Positions 34,869 to 44,915 are shown, counted from the first letter of the stretch. The stretch: DNA of 64,000 bases from Peribacillus muralis (GCF_001645685.2 NZ_CP017080.1:1788001-1852000); one strand, 5' to 3'. The notes: a model not told the origin generated them from the letters alone. Made by a program: numbers and translations.

Positions 34869-35852
34869 GTGAAACAACAAAAAGGAAAGCTTCTCGTTAT
34901 CATTGGACCGACTGCTGTTGGCAAGACAAAAATGAGCATTGAGATGGCAAAGTTATTTAATGGTGAAATTATCAGCGGTGATTCCATGCAGGTATACAAA
35001 GGCATGGATATAGGGACTGCAAAGATCAAGAGGGAAGAAATGGAGGGGATTCCCCATTATTTACTTGATATTAAGGAACCGGATGAACCTTTTAGCGCGG
35101 CTGAATTTCAGGAGCGTGCAAATGCTTGTATCGAGGATATCCAAAGCAGGGGGAAGCTGCCGATTATCGTTGGTGGAACAGGATTATACATACAATCGGT
35201 GATTCATGATTATCAGTTTTCAGAAGCCCCATCCGACCTTGAATATAGAGAGGGGTTGGAAATGCAAATAAGAGAGTCAGGAATCGATCCGGTTTTTGAC
35301 CAATTACGCAAGGTTGACCCTGAAAGTGCGAATCGAATTCACCCTAATAATGTAAGGCGGGTGATCAGGGCACTTGAGATATTTCATTGCACAGGTAAAA
35401 CGATGAGTGAGCAGCTGGATGACCAGCCTACTGAATTGAAATACGAGACGTGCATCATCGGCTTGTCGATGGAACGTGAGAAATTATATCAGCGGATCGA
35501 TCAACGAGTTGAAGGAATGGTGGAAGAAGGGCTGATTCAAGAGGTGCAGTCATTTTATGATCAAGGTTTGAAGGATTGCCAATCCATCCAAGCTATAGGC
35601 TATAAAGAAATCTATGATTATTTTGATGGAAGGGTTTCAGTGGATGAAGCGGTCGAGACCCTAAAGCAAAACTCCCGTCGATATGCAAAAAGGCAATTGA
35701 CTTGGTTTCGGAATAAAATGGATGTCATCTGGTTTAATATGACCGAACTCGATGGTTTTCCAAAAAAAATACATGAAATATCTGGATTTATAGCAGGAAA
35801 GCTTTTCAACGAAGGCGAATACATAAATTTAGAGAGAAAAGAGGAGGACTAA
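34869..35852 (+). CDS. miaA: tRNA dimethylallyltransferase
   Basis: The 327-residue enzyme transfers a dimethylallyl group to N6 of A37 in tRNAs reading UNN codons. The P-loop GPTAVGKTKMS, the SGDSMQVYKGMDIGTAK segment and VGGTGLYIQSVI are diagnostic, with RRYAKRQLTWFRN near the C-terminus. GTG 34869 is the start. hfq follows after three bases, the usual Bacillus order. Confidence 0.95.
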   Translation: MKQQKGKLLVIIGPTAVGKTKMSIEMAKLFNGEIISGDSMQVYKGMDIGTAKIKREEMEGIPHYLLDIKEPDEPFSAAEFQERANACIEDIQSRGKLPIIVGGTGLYIQSVIHDYQFSEAPSDLEYREGLEMQIRESGIDPVFDQLRKVDPESANRIHPNNVRRVIRALEIFHCTGKTMSEQLDDQPTELKYETCIIGLSMEREKLYQRIDQRVEGMVEEGLIQEVQSFYDQGLKDCQSIQAIGYKEIYDYFDGRVSVDEAVETLKQNSRRYAKRQLTWFRNKMDVIWFNMTELDGFPKKIHEISGFIAGKLFNEGEYINLERKEED

Positions 35853-35855
35853 TAC

Positions 35856-36089
35856 ATGAAACAATCAGTAAATATTCAAGATCAATTCCTTAACCAATTA
35901 CGTAAAGACGGTACGTATGTAACGGTATTTCTATTGAATGGGTTCCAAATCAGGGGGCAAGTTAAAGGATTTGATAATTTTACCGTATTATTTGAATCGG
36001 AAGGCAAGCAGCAATTGGTTTATAAACATGCCATTTCTACATTCGCTCCACAACGTAATGTTCAGATTGATTACGAAGTGAAGGAATAA
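35856..36089 (+). CDS. hfq: RNA chaperone Hfq
   Basis: The 77-residue Sm-like protein forms a hexamer that binds A- and U-rich RNA. Sm1 is visible around [21 protein letters not shown], and Sm2 has [10 protein letters not shown] in place of the enterobacterial YKHAIST. The short C-terminus is typical for Bacillus. AGGAGG precedes the ATG, and the gene is likely co-transcribed with miaA. Confidence 0.96.
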   Translation: MKQSVNIQDQFLNQLRKDGTYVTVFLLNGFQIRGQVKGFDNFTVLFESEGKQQLVYKHAISTFAPQRNVQIDYEVKE

Positions 36090-36104
36090 TCATATATGAA
36101 TGTG

Positions 36105-36138
36105 AAAAACAGGTTTCGCTTTAAGCGGCCTGTTTTTT
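36105..36138 (+). terminator. Terminator of miaA-hfq
   Basis: AAACAGG with CGCTT pairs AAGCGG with CCTGTTT, followed by a seven-T run. Confidence 0.8.
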
Positions 36139-36405
36139 TGTGCACTGCTCGTTTTTTCTAAGAATCGATAATTTTACGTGTTTGAATTGAATATATATCA
36201 AGGGACGGATTATTTTCCGGGAAACCGCAGGAATTGACAATTCCCTTATTTAATCGGTGGATTGAAAGGAAATTTGTCGAAATATAGTTGCGATGGAAGA
36301 ATTCTGTCGTGATAAGGCGCCGTTGGGAAGACATGATGGCATTTTACACTGGAATATTCTCGATTCCCAAAGAAATAAGGGGATTTCCCGATGGGGGAAA
36401 TTTGG

Positions 36406-36435
36406 GCATATGTCACATTGCCCGTTCCGATAAAT
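36406..36435 (+). promoter_or_regulatory. Possible sigma-E promoter of spoVK
   Basis: GCATATG (36406-36412) and CGATAAAT (36428-36435) are 15 bp apart. They resemble the mother-cell sigma-E boxes (ATA-containing -35, CATACAAT-like -10). B. subtilis spoVK is sigma-E dependent. The match is partial. Confidence 0.35.
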
Positions 36436-36482
36436 TGGATGAAGTTGTGGCGTAAAGGGTCCAAGATGGAGAGGTGATTGCA

Positions 36483-37439
36483 TTGGAACAACCGATCCGT
36501 ATGAAAAATAACGGGCAAATCAATATCGTGTTTAATGCGGAAAATAGAAAAGCACTGCAAAAAGATCTGCCGATAAAAGAAATGTTGGAACAGGAAATAC
36601 CCCACCAGCATGCCGCCTTGAGGGAAATCGAAGAGGAGCTGAAATCGCTGGTCGGGATGGAAGAAATGAAACGAATGATTAAAGAAATATATGCGTGGAT
36701 CTACATCAACAAACAGCGAGAGTCGAAAGGGCTGAAAATTGGCCGTCAAGCGCTGCATATGATGTTCAAAGGAAATCCCGGGACAGGGAAAACAACGGTT
36801 GCACGTTTAATCGGGAAGTTATTTCAAAAGATGAATGTACTTTCAAAAGGGCACTTGATCGAAGCGGAGAGGGCGGATCTAGTTGGAGAATATATCGGTC
36901 ATACTGCCCAAAAAACAAGGGATTTGATCAAGAAAGCGATTGGTGGGATCTTATTCATCGACGAGGCTTATTCCTTGGGCAGAGGCGGTGAAAAGGATTT
37001 TGGGAAAGAGGCCATCGATACGCTTGTTAAACATATGGAGGATCGCCAGCATGAATTCATTTTGATCCTTGCTGGGTATTCCCGGGAAATGGATTATTTC
37101 CTTAGTCTGAACCCAGGCCTTCATTCAAGGTTTCCGCTAGTTGTTGATTTTCCGGACTATACGATTGATCAGCTGATGGAAATAGCGGGTCGGATGCTGC
37201 AGGAACGTGAATATATCATGAATCGCGAGGCTGAAAGGAAATTAAAGGAACATTTAATCGTTTTGAGGTCATATCGCGGATCTATTTCATTTTCAAACGG
37301 CCGCTATATACGTAACGTGATTGAAAAGTCGATCAGGGCACAGGCGATGAGGCTTCTGCTTGAGGATTCCTTTGAAAAAACGGATTTATTGACCCTTACC
37401 TTCCAAGACTTGATTTTTGAAGATGACGAGAAGGATTGA
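36483..37439 (+). CDS. spoVK: Stage V sporulation protein K, AAA+ ATPase
   Basis: This CbbX-type AAA+ ATPase is needed for spore maturation in the mother cell. Walker A is GNPGTGKTTVA, Walker B GGILFIDEAYSLGRG and the arginine-finger region NPGLHSRFP. LVGEYIGHTAQKTRDLI is a family landmark. It matches B. subtilis SpoVK over its length of about 318 residues. TTG 36483, six bases after GAGGTG, is favoured; GTG 36474 lies in that ribosome site. It is strong evidence for an endospore former. Confidence 0.93.
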   Translation: MEQPIRMKNNGQINIVFNAENRKALQKDLPIKEMLEQEIPHQHAALREIEEELKSLVGMEEMKRMIKEIYAWIYINKQRESKGLKIGRQALHMMFKGNPGTGKTTVARLIGKLFQKMNVLSKGHLIEAERADLVGEYIGHTAQKTRDLIKKAIGGILFIDEAYSLGRGGEKDFGKEAIDTLVKHMEDRQHEFILILAGYSREMDYFLSLNPGLHSRFPLVVDFPDYTIDQLMEIAGRMLQEREYIMNREAERKLKEHLIVLRSYRGSISFSNGRYIRNVIEKSIRAQAMRLLLEDSFEKTDLLTLTFQDLIFEDDEKD

Positions 37440-37447
37440 ATGACATA

Positions 37448-37477
37448 GGAAAGCCCGCGAAAAAAGGCGGGCTTTCC
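37448..37477. terminator. Bidirectional terminator between spoVK and TRIC gene
   Basis: GGAAAGCCCGC and GCGGGCTTTCC form a perfect 11-bp stem between two convergent genes. Confidence 0.85.
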
Positions 37478-37481
37478 AAAT

Positions 37482-38090
37482 TTATGTTTTCGGCACCCAT
37501 TTTTTATTCGGAAGGTGCCAATTGTAGGTGTAAGAAAGGACTCGTAAAATGGTGATGATCGCAAAGAGCGTATATAGCTGCCATGCTTGCGATAATACAC
37601 CGCTGCCTAAGGCCATGCCTGCAATGATGGCCCACACTGCGTAAATTTCTTTTCTGAAGACCAATGGTTTCCTGCCTGCCAATACGTCACGGACGATTCC
37701 TCCGCCGCAACCTGTTAATGCTGCTGATACAATGACGGCGCTTATTGGATGGTTTAATTCAACCGCATACATGGCCCCTTGGATTGCGAAGGCTGATAGT
37801 CCAATGGCGTCACTGAAATTCCCCCATCTGTCCCAGTGTTTGGATAGGATGGTAGGAAAAACAAAAACGATGGTGATGGAAAGTAAAGCAGTGATGAAAT
37901 AAGAGCTTTGATCCCATAAGGTTGAAACGGGAACTCCTATCAGCAGGTTCCTGATTGCACCTCCGCCAAACGCGGTTATGATTCCTAAAATGTACACTCC
38001 TAAAATATCATACTCTTCTTCCATGGCAATGATGGTGCCGCTAATGGCAAATGCAACCGTACCTATGAAACTTAATACTTCCCATGTCAT
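37482..38090 (-). CDS. TRIC/UPF0126-family membrane protein
   Basis: This complete protein of 202 residues has two three-helix repeats. Each contains the family's glycine-rich loop: first AFGGGAIRNLLIGVPVS, then GCGGGIVRDVLAGRKPLVF. TRIC-type proteins conduct cations, and some bacterial members have been linked to glycine transport; substrate here is not known. ATG 38090 follows AGAGGG; a longer frame to 38150 has no ribosome site. It is a paralogue of the partial gene at the left end of the window. Confidence 0.9.
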   Translation of the reverse strand: MTWEVLSFIGTVAFAISGTIIAMEEEYDILGVYILGIITAFGGGAIRNLLIGVPVSTLWDQSSYFITALLSITIVFVFPTILSKHWDRWGNFSDAIGLSAFAIQGAMYAVELNHPISAVIVSAALTGCGGGIVRDVLAGRKPLVFRKEIYAVWAIIAGMALGSGVLSQAWQLYTLFAIITILRVLSYTYNWHLPNKKWVPKT

Positions 38091-38257
38091 ATGAATGTTC
38101 CCTCTATGTCTTTTCAATTTTGATGTTAAAGTCAAACTTGATTTTAGCATGTTATCGGAATTTTTAAAACGGGTAAAAGCTTTGTTCTCAGGAAAGTTTT
38201 ATCTGTTGATTTTTTTTGTTATGATTAACTGAAATCTTATAGGAAGGTGGAGATGTT

Positions 38258-39511
38258 TTGGGAGAAACCATAAAGGAAAAGGCCGTATTGATAGGATGTC
38301 AAACAACAGAGGAAAATGAACGTTTCGAATATTCACTAGATGAATTGGCTTCATTGGCAAAGACGGCGAATGGTGAGGTATTGATTACCGTCACCCAAAA
38401 AAGGGTAAGCGTAGATCCGGCTACATATATAGGGAAAGGAAAAGTGGCGGAGCTCCGGAATCTCGAAGAAGAGCTGGAGCCGGATTTGTTCATTTTCAAC
38501 GATGAACTATCCCCTAGTCAAATCCGAAACCTTTCCAAACAGCTAGAGGCAAGAATCATTGACCGGACACAGCTTATTCTCGATATATTTGCTCAACGGG
38601 CACGTTCAAGGGAAGGAAAGCTTCAAGTTGAACTGGCTCAGCTTCAATACCTGTTACCGCGTTTGGTTGGTCAGGGGACTGCGTTGTCCAGGCTTGGAGG
38701 CGGAATTGGCACGAGGGGGCCAGGAGAAACGAAACTGGAAAGCGACCGTCGCCATATCCGTGGAAAGATTGATGAGATCAAGCAACAATTAAGCGGAATT
38801 GTGAAGCATCGTGAACGTTATCGCGATAGAAGGAAAAAGAATAAAACCTTTCAGATTGCTCTTGTCGGCTATACGAATGCAGGTAAATCCACTTTGTTCA
38901 ACCGTTTGACGGAAGCTGATTCCTACGAAGAGAACCAGTTATTCGCCACTCTTGATCCCATGACCAGGAAAGTGATCCTTCCGAGCGGCTTTACCGTGCT
39001 ATTGACTGATACGGTTGGCTTTATCCAAGATTTGCCTACCTCTTTGATTGCTGCGTTCCGTTCGACGTTGGAGGAGGTGAAGGAAGCGGATCTATTGCTG
39101 CATGTGGTTGATTCCTCAAGCTCAGATTATTTTAACCATCAGAAAACGGTGCAGGATTTGCTAAATGACTTAGAAGTCCCTTCCATTCCACAGTTAACAT
39201 TGTATAATAAGAAGGACATGACCCACGCTGATTTTGTAAGAACATCCAGCCGTGCTTCATTATTGGTCAGTGCCTTCGAACAATCGGATTTGAATCAAAT
39301 CATGGAAGAAATTGAAAAGTACGTAATTGAAGAAATGGTCCCGTATAATGTTTTTCTCCCTTCGAGTGAGGGTAAACTATTATCACAGCTGAAAAATGAA
39401 ACCATTTTGCGCACTCTCTCCTTTAATGAAGAATCGGAAAGATATGAATGCAAAGGTTTTTGTCTGGCTGATCATCCGTTGACCGGGCAGCTAGAGAAAT
39501 ATTCGTTTTAA
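38258..39511 (+). CDS. hflX: Ribosome-associated GTPase HflX
   Basis: The 417-residue GTPase splits or rescues stalled ribosomes under stress. An N-terminal HflX domain ends in the [15 protein letters not shown] glycine-rich linker. The G domain follows, with G1 [10 protein letters not shown]3 DTVGF and G4 NKKD. TTG 38258 has AGGAAGGTGG upstream. The YnbB-like gene follows after 16 bases, the same order as ynbA-ynbB in B. subtilis. Confidence 0.94.
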   Translation: MGETIKEKAVLIGCQTTEENERFEYSLDELASLAKTANGEVLITVTQKRVSVDPATYIGKGKVAELRNLEEELEPDLFIFNDELSPSQIRNLSKQLEARIIDRTQLILDIFAQRARSREGKLQVELAQLQYLLPRLVGQGTALSRLGGGIGTRGPGETKLESDRRHIRGKIDEIKQQLSGIVKHRERYRDRRKKNKTFQIALVGYTNAGKSTLFNRLTEADSYEENQLFATLDPMTRKVILPSGFTVLLTDTVGFIQDLPTSLIAAFRSTLEEVKEADLLLHVVDSSSSDYFNHQKTVQDLLNDLEVPSIPQLTLYNKKDMTHADFVRTSSRASLLVSAFEQSDLNQIMEEIEKYVIEEMVPYNVFLPSSEGKLLSQLKNETILRTLSFNEESERYECKGFCLADHPLTGQLEKYSF

Positions 39512-39527
39512 TAAAGGGGAATTATTG

Positions 39528-40796
39528 ATGTATCAGCAGTTAACGAATGGAGAAATGTTGAAAAGCATTGCCAAAGAAGTGGAAGCGATGATTTCTCCAT
39601 TGCATAAGCAAGTGGACGAACGAATTGAAGAGAATCAATTTCGTGTATTACAAAGTTATCAAGCACATAATGTAAGTGATTCGCATTTCATCCCTACGAC
39701 TGGTTATGGATACGATGATATGGGACGCGATACGCTGGAATTGATATATGCAGAAGTATTTGGAGCTGAAGCGGGGCTGGTTCGTTCTCAAATCATTTCT
39801 GGCACACATGCCATTTCCACTGCCCTGTTCGGCATCCTGCGTCCAGGTGATGAATTATTATACATAACTGGAAAACCGTATGACACGTTGGAAGAGATTG
39901 TCGGCATTAGGGGAACCGGAATCGGTTCATTGCGCGACTTTCAAATAAGCTACAACTCCGTTCCCTTAGCGGAATCCGGACACGTTGATTTTGAAGCCGT
40001 CAAACAAGCCATTCAGCCGAATACGAAGATGATCGGAATCCAACGCTCCAAGGGATATGCGACACGCCCTTCGTTTACGATTGCTGAAATCAAGGAAATG
40101 ATTTCGTTTGTAAAAGACATCAATCCAGGAATCGTTGTATTCGTGGACAATTGCTACGGTGAGTTTGTGGAAACACAGGAGCCTTGTCATGTAGGAGCGG
40201 ATTTGATGGCGGGATCGCTGATCAAAAACCCTGGTGGGGGTATTGTGAAAACCGGTGGTTACATTGTTGGGAAAAAAGACTTGGTCGAGGCTTGCTCCTA
40301 TCGATTGACATCCCCTGGGATAGGGGCTGAAGCAGGTGCATCGCTTTATAGCCTGCAGGAAATGTATCAAGGGTTCTTCCTGGCGCCGCACGTCGTTGGA
40401 CAAGCTCTGAAAGGGGCCATGTTCACAGCCGCATTTTTAGAAAAAATCGGGATGAATACCTATCCGAAATGGGATGCAAAGCGCACCGATTTGATTCAAT
40501 CCGTCCAATTTGATGATCGCGATAAAATGGTTGCTTTCTGTCAGGCAATCCAATATGCCTCACCAATCAATTCCCATGTGACGCCATATCCTGCTTATAT
40601 GCCAGGTTACGAAGATGATGTCATCATGGCTGCGGGGACGTTTATCCAGGGTGCCAGCATCGAGCTTACCGCCGATGGTCCGACAAGGTCTCCATACGTT
40701 GCCTACGTACAAGGCGGATTGACTTATGCCCATGTGAAAATCGCTGTATTGACTGCAGTGAATGCATTAATGGATAAAAAACTAATTCAATTATAA
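39528..40796 (+). CDS. YnbB-like PLP-dependent protein (methionine gamma-lyase/aluminium-resistance family)
   Basis: The 422-residue protein of the fold-type I PLP family is often annotated as methionine gamma-lyase-like or aluminium resistance protein. The cofactor region includes SGTHAISTALFGILRPGD and the lysine in LIKNPGGGIVKTGGYI. B. subtilis YnbB is the same length and lies in the same hflX-ynbB-glnR-glnA order. Its reaction has not been settled. ATG 39528 has AAAGGGGA upstream. Confidence 0.9.
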   Translation: MYQQLTNGEMLKSIAKEVEAMISPLHKQVDERIEENQFRVLQSYQAHNVSDSHFIPTTGYGYDDMGRDTLELIYAEVFGAEAGLVRSQIISGTHAISTALFGILRPGDELLYITGKPYDTLEEIVGIRGTGIGSLRDFQISYNSVPLAESGHVDFEAVKQAIQPNTKMIGIQRSKGYATRPSFTIAEIKEMISFVKDINPGIVVFVDNCYGEFVETQEPCHVGADLMAGSLIKNPGGGIVKTGGYIVGKKDLVEACSYRLTSPGIGAEAGASLYSLQEMYQGFFLAPHVVGQALKGAMFTAAFLEKIGMNTYPKWDAKRTDLIQSVQFDDRDKMVAFCQAIQYASPINSHVTPYPAYMPGYEDDVIMAAGTFIQGASIELTADGPTRSPYVAYVQGGLTYAHVKIAVLTAVNALMDKKLIQL

Positions 40797-40895
40797 ATAG
40801 GGTTATCAGGAATCCAATAAGTTGGATTCCTATAAAAAGCAATAGTCATAATATTTGTGCAGTTTTAAAAATTGATTCAATTTTTGTTTAAATCA

Positions 40896-40912
40896 TGTCA
40901 TGAAATGTAACA
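40896..40912 (+). promoter_or_regulatory. GlnR/TnrA box 1
   Basis: TGTCATGAAATGTAACA fits TGTNA-N7-TNACA exactly. It lies just upstream of the glnRA -35 box. Confidence 0.85.
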
Positions 40913-40917
40913 TCATC

Positions 40918-40946
40918 TTGACATGTTTAATAACATGGTATAAAAT
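40918..40946 (+). promoter_or_regulatory. glnRA promoter with overlapping GlnR box 2
   Basis: TTGACA (40918-40923), a 17-bp spacer and TAAAAT (40941-40946) form the promoter. TGACATGTTTAATAACA (40919-40935) is a GlnR-type box with one mismatch that covers the -35 and spacer. Two boxes upstream of glnRA is the B. subtilis arrangement for autorepression under nitrogen excess. Confidence 0.82.
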
Positions 40947-40979
40947 GAGATTAAGATAACCAAAAGGAGGATGCTGAGA

Positions 40980-41384
40980 ATGAGCGGCAACAACATTCGG
41001 CGTTCGATGCCTCTTTTTTCCATCGGAATCGTCATGCAGCTAACTGAGTTGTCTGCACGCCAAATTCGGTATTATGAAGAGCATCAATTAATTACTCCTA
41101 TGAGAACAGATGGAAATCGTCGCGTTTTCTCTTTGAATGACATCGATCGGCTGCTTGAAATCAAGGACTTGATCGAACAAGGAGTCAATCTGGCCGGCAT
41201 CAAAAAGATTTTCACTGTAAAGGAACAGAATGTACCTAAGACACAAGATTTAGAACAAGCGGAAAAAATAAGACATGACCTTAGTGACGAGGAGCTTCGC
41301 AAGCTTCTGCGTGCCGAGCTTTTACAAGGAAGCAAGCACCGAACATCTCTTCGGCAAGGTGATATGTCCCGTTTTTTTCAATAA
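40980..41384 (+). CDS. glnR: MerR-family repressor GlnR
   Basis: A 134-residue nitrogen regulator with an N-terminal MerR winged helix ([26 protein letters not shown]). The C-terminal tail contacts feedback-inhibited glutamine synthetase, which turns on repression. AAAGGAGG is at correct spacing for ATG 40980, while ATG 40971 abuts it. It is co-transcribed with glnA. Confidence 0.95.
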   Translation: MSGNNIRRSMPLFSIGIVMQLTELSARQIRYYEEHQLITPMRTDGNRRVFSLNDIDRLLEIKDLIEQGVNLAGIKKIFTVKEQNVPKTQDLEQAEKIRHDLSDEELRKLLRAELLQGSKHRTSLRQGDMSRFFQ

Positions 41385-41421
41385 AAATATGAATATGAAT
41401 GATTATTAGGGGGAATAAAAA

Positions 41422-42756
41422 TTGGCAAAGTTCACACGTGAAGACATCACTCGTTTAGCGAAAGAAGAAAATGTTAAGTACATTCGATTACAGTTTACTG
41501 ACATTTTAGGGACAATCAAAAATGTTGAAATCCCAGTCAGTCAATTGGAAAAAGCACTTGATAATAAAATGATGTTTGACGGATCTTCCATTGAAGGATT
41601 CGTACGTATCGAAGAATCGGATATGTATTTGTATCCTGACTTGAATACATGGGTCATCTTCCCTTGGACTTCCGAAAAAGGTAAAGTGGCACGCTTGATT
41701 TGTGACATTTACAATACCGATGGAACACCTTTCGATGGGGACCCGCGTGCCAACTTGAAACGTGTCCTTGCGGAAGCAAGGGAAATGGGCTTCACGGATT
41801 TCAACTTAGGGCCGGAACCGGAATTCTTCTTATTCAAACTGGACGCAAACGGAGAGCCTACTCTAGAGTTGAATGATAAAGGCGGATACTTTGACCTTGC
41901 TCCTACTGACTTAGGGGAAAACTGCCGTCGTGATATCGTGCTTGAGCTTGAAGAAATGGGATTTGAAATCGAAGCATCCCACCATGAAGTAGCTCCAGGA
42001 CAACATGAAATCGATTTTAAATATGCCGATGCCATTTCAGCTTGTGATAACATCCAAACATTTAAATTGGTTGTTAAAACGATTGCCCGCAAACACGGCT
42101 TGCACGCAACATTCATGCCAAAACCATTATTCGGCGTTAACGGATCTGGAATGCACTGTAACGTATCCCTATTCAAAGGCAATGAAAACGCGTTTTACGA
42201 TAAAACAGGCAAATTGGAGTTAAGCAAAACGGCTGAGCAATTTATCGCAGGAATCATCAAACATGCTCCAAGCTTTACAGCAGTTACGAACCCAACTGTT
42301 AACTCGTACAAACGTCTAGTGCCAGGCTACGAAGCACCTTGCTATGTTGCATGGTCTGCAAAAAACCGCAGCCCATTAATCCGTATCCCGGCTTCACGCG
42401 GAGTGAGCACTCGCGTTGAGGTACGCAGTGTCGATCCTGCAGCAAACCCATACTTGGCACTTGCCGTCCTGCTAAAAGCTGGTCTTGACGGAATCAAGAA
42501 CGACCTGACTCCGCCAGCTCCAGTTGACCGCAATATCTATGTCATGAACAAAGAAGAACGTGAAGAAGTAGGTATCGTTGACCTGCCAGCCACTTTATAT
42601 GCTGCATTGGAAACATTGAAAGCCGATCCAGTCATCAAAGATGCGTTAGGCGAACACTTGCTTGAACACTTCATCGAAGCAAAAGAAATCGAATGGGATA
42701 TGTTCCGCACGCAAGTCCACCCATGGGAACGCGAACAATATATGTCCATGTATTAA
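41422..42756 (+). CDS. glnA: Glutamine synthetase, GSI-alpha
   Basis: The 444-residue dodecameric enzyme joins ammonia to glutamate using ATP. Landmarks are [18 protein letters not shown] (N-terminal loop), [11 protein letters not shown] and [36 protein letters not shown] is the ATP/substrate region. It lacks the adenylylation site of GSI-beta, as expected in Bacillus. TTG 41422 has GGGGGA upstream. A prophage begins just after its terminator. Confidence 0.97.
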   Translation: MAKFTREDITRLAKEENVKYIRLQFTDILGTIKNVEIPVSQLEKALDNKMMFDGSSIEGFVRIEESDMYLYPDLNTWVIFPWTSEKGKVARLICDIYNTDGTPFDGDPRANLKRVLAEAREMGFTDFNLGPEPEFFLFKLDANGEPTLELNDKGGYFDLAPTDLGENCRRDIVLELEEMGFEIEASHHEVAPGQHEIDFKYADAISACDNIQTFKLVVKTIARKHGLHATFMPKPLFGVNGSGMHCNVSLFKGNENAFYDKTGKLELSKTAEQFIAGIIKHAPSFTAVTNPTVNSYKRLVPGYEAPCYVAWSAKNRSPLIRIPASRGVSTRVEVRSVDPAANPYLALAVLLKAGLDGIKNDLTPPAPVDRNIYVMNKEEREEVGIVDLPATLYAALETLKADPVIKDALGEHLLEHFIEAKEIEWDMFRTQVHPWEREQYMSMY

Positions 42757-42763
42757 TATCTCA

Positions 42764-42797
42764 AACCCTTGGCACCTCTGGTGTCAGGGGTTTTTTG
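42764..42797 (+). terminator. Terminator of glnRA
   Basis: ACCC-TTG-GCACC pairs with GGTG-TCA-GGGGT around a TCT-type loop, followed by a six-T run. It is the last chromosomal element before the prophage. Confidence 0.8.
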
Positions 42798-42798
42798 T

Positions 42799-42858
42799 TG
42801 TGGGGTAAAAAAGCAATAAATAGTATCAAGATGGGTTTCACCCCTTTTTTACCCCACA
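42799..42858 (-). repeat. 15-bp inverted repeat at the prophage left end
   Basis: TGTGGGGTAAAAAAG (42799-42813) and CTTTTTTACCCCACA (42844-42858) are perfect inverted copies separated by 30 bp, directly after the glnA terminator. The right copy ends three bases before the integrase stop. It may act as the integrase terminator, as arm-type integrase sites, or as part of the attachment site (attL). The matching attR lies beyond the window, so the core cannot be defined. Confidence 0.6.
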
Positions 42859-42860
42859 AT

Positions 42861-44012
42861 TCATTTTAAAATGTCTTTTGTATAGTTTTCGAAATTATCC
42901 ATAGTATCCTTTTCGATCTTCTTAGAAATATGAGCATATACATCGGCTGTGATTTGAGCGCTGCCGTGACCTAACCGTTCCTGAATATATTTCATTGTTG
43001 CTCCTGATTCGAGTAGTAAGACGGCGTGTGTATGTCTTAGACAATGTATGGGTATCTCAGGGATGTCTGTTCGTTTTAGTATTCTGGAAAATGCATTAAA
43101 TAAAGAAGACTTAGGCATGAAATTCCCGTCGTTTCTGCAAAGTACTAAATTTAAATCATGGTTATATATATCGGCCAGAGCCAATTTGTTTTGGTTCTGG
43201 TATTTTTTATGGAAATGTAGATCATTTGCTAAAGTATTGCTGATAGTTATTGTCCTTCTTGAATGGTCTGTCTTAGGATCACCTAAAAGCTCGTCCTTGT
43301 TTTTGGCTGTGAAATCAAGAGTTTTTGTTATTGTCATCGTTTTCGCTTTAAGGTCAATATCGGTCCATTGAAGGGCGGCAGCTTCTCCTTTGCGTAATCC
43401 AGTCTCAATCAAGACTTTAAAGAAGATCCAATAGATGTATCCATATTTATAAGCTTCGGTTAAAAAAATCGGTATATCATCGGAATTCATGAACTTTATT
43501 TCATCTTTTTTTTCTTCCCCACGAATTATCGCTCCCTCGCAAGGGTTTTTTAGTATTTTCCCTAATTTAATGGCTCTTTCGAGTGCGCCATACATTGTTC
43601 CGTTAACAATTTCTATTGTTCTTTTACTATAATTTTCTTTAGCCATTTGATTTAAAAATTTCTGATACATAATTGGCTTTACGTCTTGTAAGGAAATGTT
43701 TTTGAAATAAGGGAGGATGTGTTTATTGATACTATATTTATGAAGATCTAGAGTGTTTTTTCTAATCGTTCCTTCCTTATATTCCTCTAACCACATTTCT
43801 AGAAAAGATCTTAAGGAAATAGGACCTTGCTCAATCCCTTCTGATAATCTTTGTTCCTCAGCTACAGCAGCTATTAAAGCTTCCTTAGAGGATGTAAAAC
43901 CTCTCTTTGATTTTTCTTTCTTTTCTTGGGTAATTGGATCTCTATAGCGAATCCGGTATTCGTAGAAATACTTTTTATCAGCTTTGTTCTTATATTTTCT
44001 AATATGAGCCAT
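42861..44012 (-). CDS. int: Prophage tyrosine recombinase (integrase)
   Basis: The 383-residue integrase is of the Tn916/phi-type Gram-positive group. It has an N-terminal arm-binding domain (about 1-55, AP2-like), a SAM-like core-binding domain (about 65-165) and a catalytic domain. The catalytic residues are R in ETGLRKGEAAAL, H-x-x-R in HCLRHTHAV, H in LGHGSAQ and the nucleophile Y in ADVYAHIS. It points outward to the glnA end, marking the left boundary of the prophage. Confidence 0.95.
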   Translation of the reverse strand: MAHIRKYKNKADKKYFYEYRIRYRDPITQEKKEKSKRGFTSSKEALIAAVAEEQRLSEGIEQGPISLRSFLEMWLEEYKEGTIRKNTLDLHKYSINKHILPYFKNISLQDVKPIMYQKFLNQMAKENYSKRTIEIVNGTMYGALERAIKLGKILKNPCEGAIIRGEEKKDEIKFMNSDDIPIFLTEAYKYGYIYWIFFKVLIETGLRKGEAAALQWTDIDLKAKTMTITKTLDFTAKNKDELLGDPKTDHSRRTITISNTLANDLHFHKKYQNQNKLALADIYNHDLNLVLCRNDGNFMPKSSLFNAFSRILKRTDIPEIPIHCLRHTHAVLLLESGATMKYIQERLGHGSAQITADVYAHISKKIEKDTMDNFENYTKDILK

Positions 44013-44213
44013 GGAAATATCCTCCTATCTGCACTTGTAATAAACCGAACATAAGTTCCTATATTCCTATTATTATGATACAATAAAAGACATTATAAGA
44101 CAAAATATACTTTATGGCACTAATTGGGAAGTGAAAATTGTTGTTAAATGTGTTAATAATTAACTACAATGATGACTTTTGGGTAGCGAGCAGACAATTT
44201 GTCCACCCTTTGC

Positions 44214-44429
44214 CTACTCCGTAAAAATCTCGTACAGATCTTCCATTTGACAGTTTAATTTTTTCGCAATATTCAGAGCAGCTTGATAAGACATAACGTG
44301 TGAATTGTTAGCATATCTAGAAATAGTTTGTTTTGTCATTCCAGTCTGTTCTGCAAGCTCTTGTTGTGTCATTTTGTTTACGGTCAAATGATATCGGAGT
44401 AGGCACTTACCTACTCTGTAAGTCACCAT
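44214..44429 (-). CDS. Xre-family HTH protein
   Basis: A 71-residue protein consisting of one lambda-repressor-type helix-turn-helix (MTQQELAEQTGMTKQTISRYANN). AAAGGA precedes the ATG at 44429. It lies between the integrase and the main repressor, reading in the same direction. It may control excision or the integrase; that is inference. Confidence 0.8.
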   Translation of the reverse strand: MVTYRVGKCLLRYHLTVNKMTQQELAEQTGMTKQTISRYANNSHVMSYQAALNIAKKLNCQMEDLYEIFTE

Positions 44430-44534
44430 TACCATTCCTTTAGGAGTTGATGAAAATGTGCAAAGTTGAAATTAACATCTCCGCAATTATTTTAATTTTT
44501 CTCAATGAAACTAAAAAGGATGAAAAGAGAAAAC

Positions 44535-44915
44535 CTAATGATCCATTGAACGGAGCGAACGTAAATAAGCAATAATTCCTTTCAATTCGCTTTCTGTTAA
44601 TTCTTCGCCGTCTAATGTAATGTTATATTTTTCGCGAAGTTCATTTACAGGAAGCAAGTCCATTTCTTTTATGAAGTCTTTGTTTTGTTGTGTGTATAAA
44701 CTATTAATGTTAATTTCATCATGCTTTTGAAAAAAGTATCCCTCTTGTACGCCGTAGTAATCTGCGGCTTTTAATATTAATTCTATGCTGGGTTTAGTTT
44801 TATCCTTTTCAACTCTTGAAAGATAACCTGGAGTAATATTAAGTGCTGCAGCAGCATCTTTTTGATCGACACCCTTCCGATTTCGAGCATCTAAAAAATT
44901 CTTTCCGAATTCCAC
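44535..44915 (-). CDS. Phage immunity repressor (CI-like)
   Basis: The 126-residue protein has an N-terminal helix-turn-helix (QKDAAAALNITPGYLSRVEKDK) and a short helical C-terminal part, without the S24 protease domain of LexA-type repressors. It is divergent from the early genes. Three near-identical 16-bp operators lie in the region between (44979-45134). Induction would need an antirepressor or protease rather than self-cleavage. Confidence 0.85.
   Translation of the reverse strand: MEFGKNFLDARNRKGVDQKDAAAALNITPGYLSRVEKDKTKPSIELILKAADYYGVQEGYFFQKHDEININSLYTQQNKDFIKEMDLLPVNELREKYNITLDGEELTESELKGIIAYLRSLRSMDH

Noticed and set aside
36246..36758. 170-codon minus-strand frame over the spoVK start
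   Set aside because: The plus strand here encodes conserved SpoVK and its leader; the minus product has a random-looking, His/Phe-rich composition.
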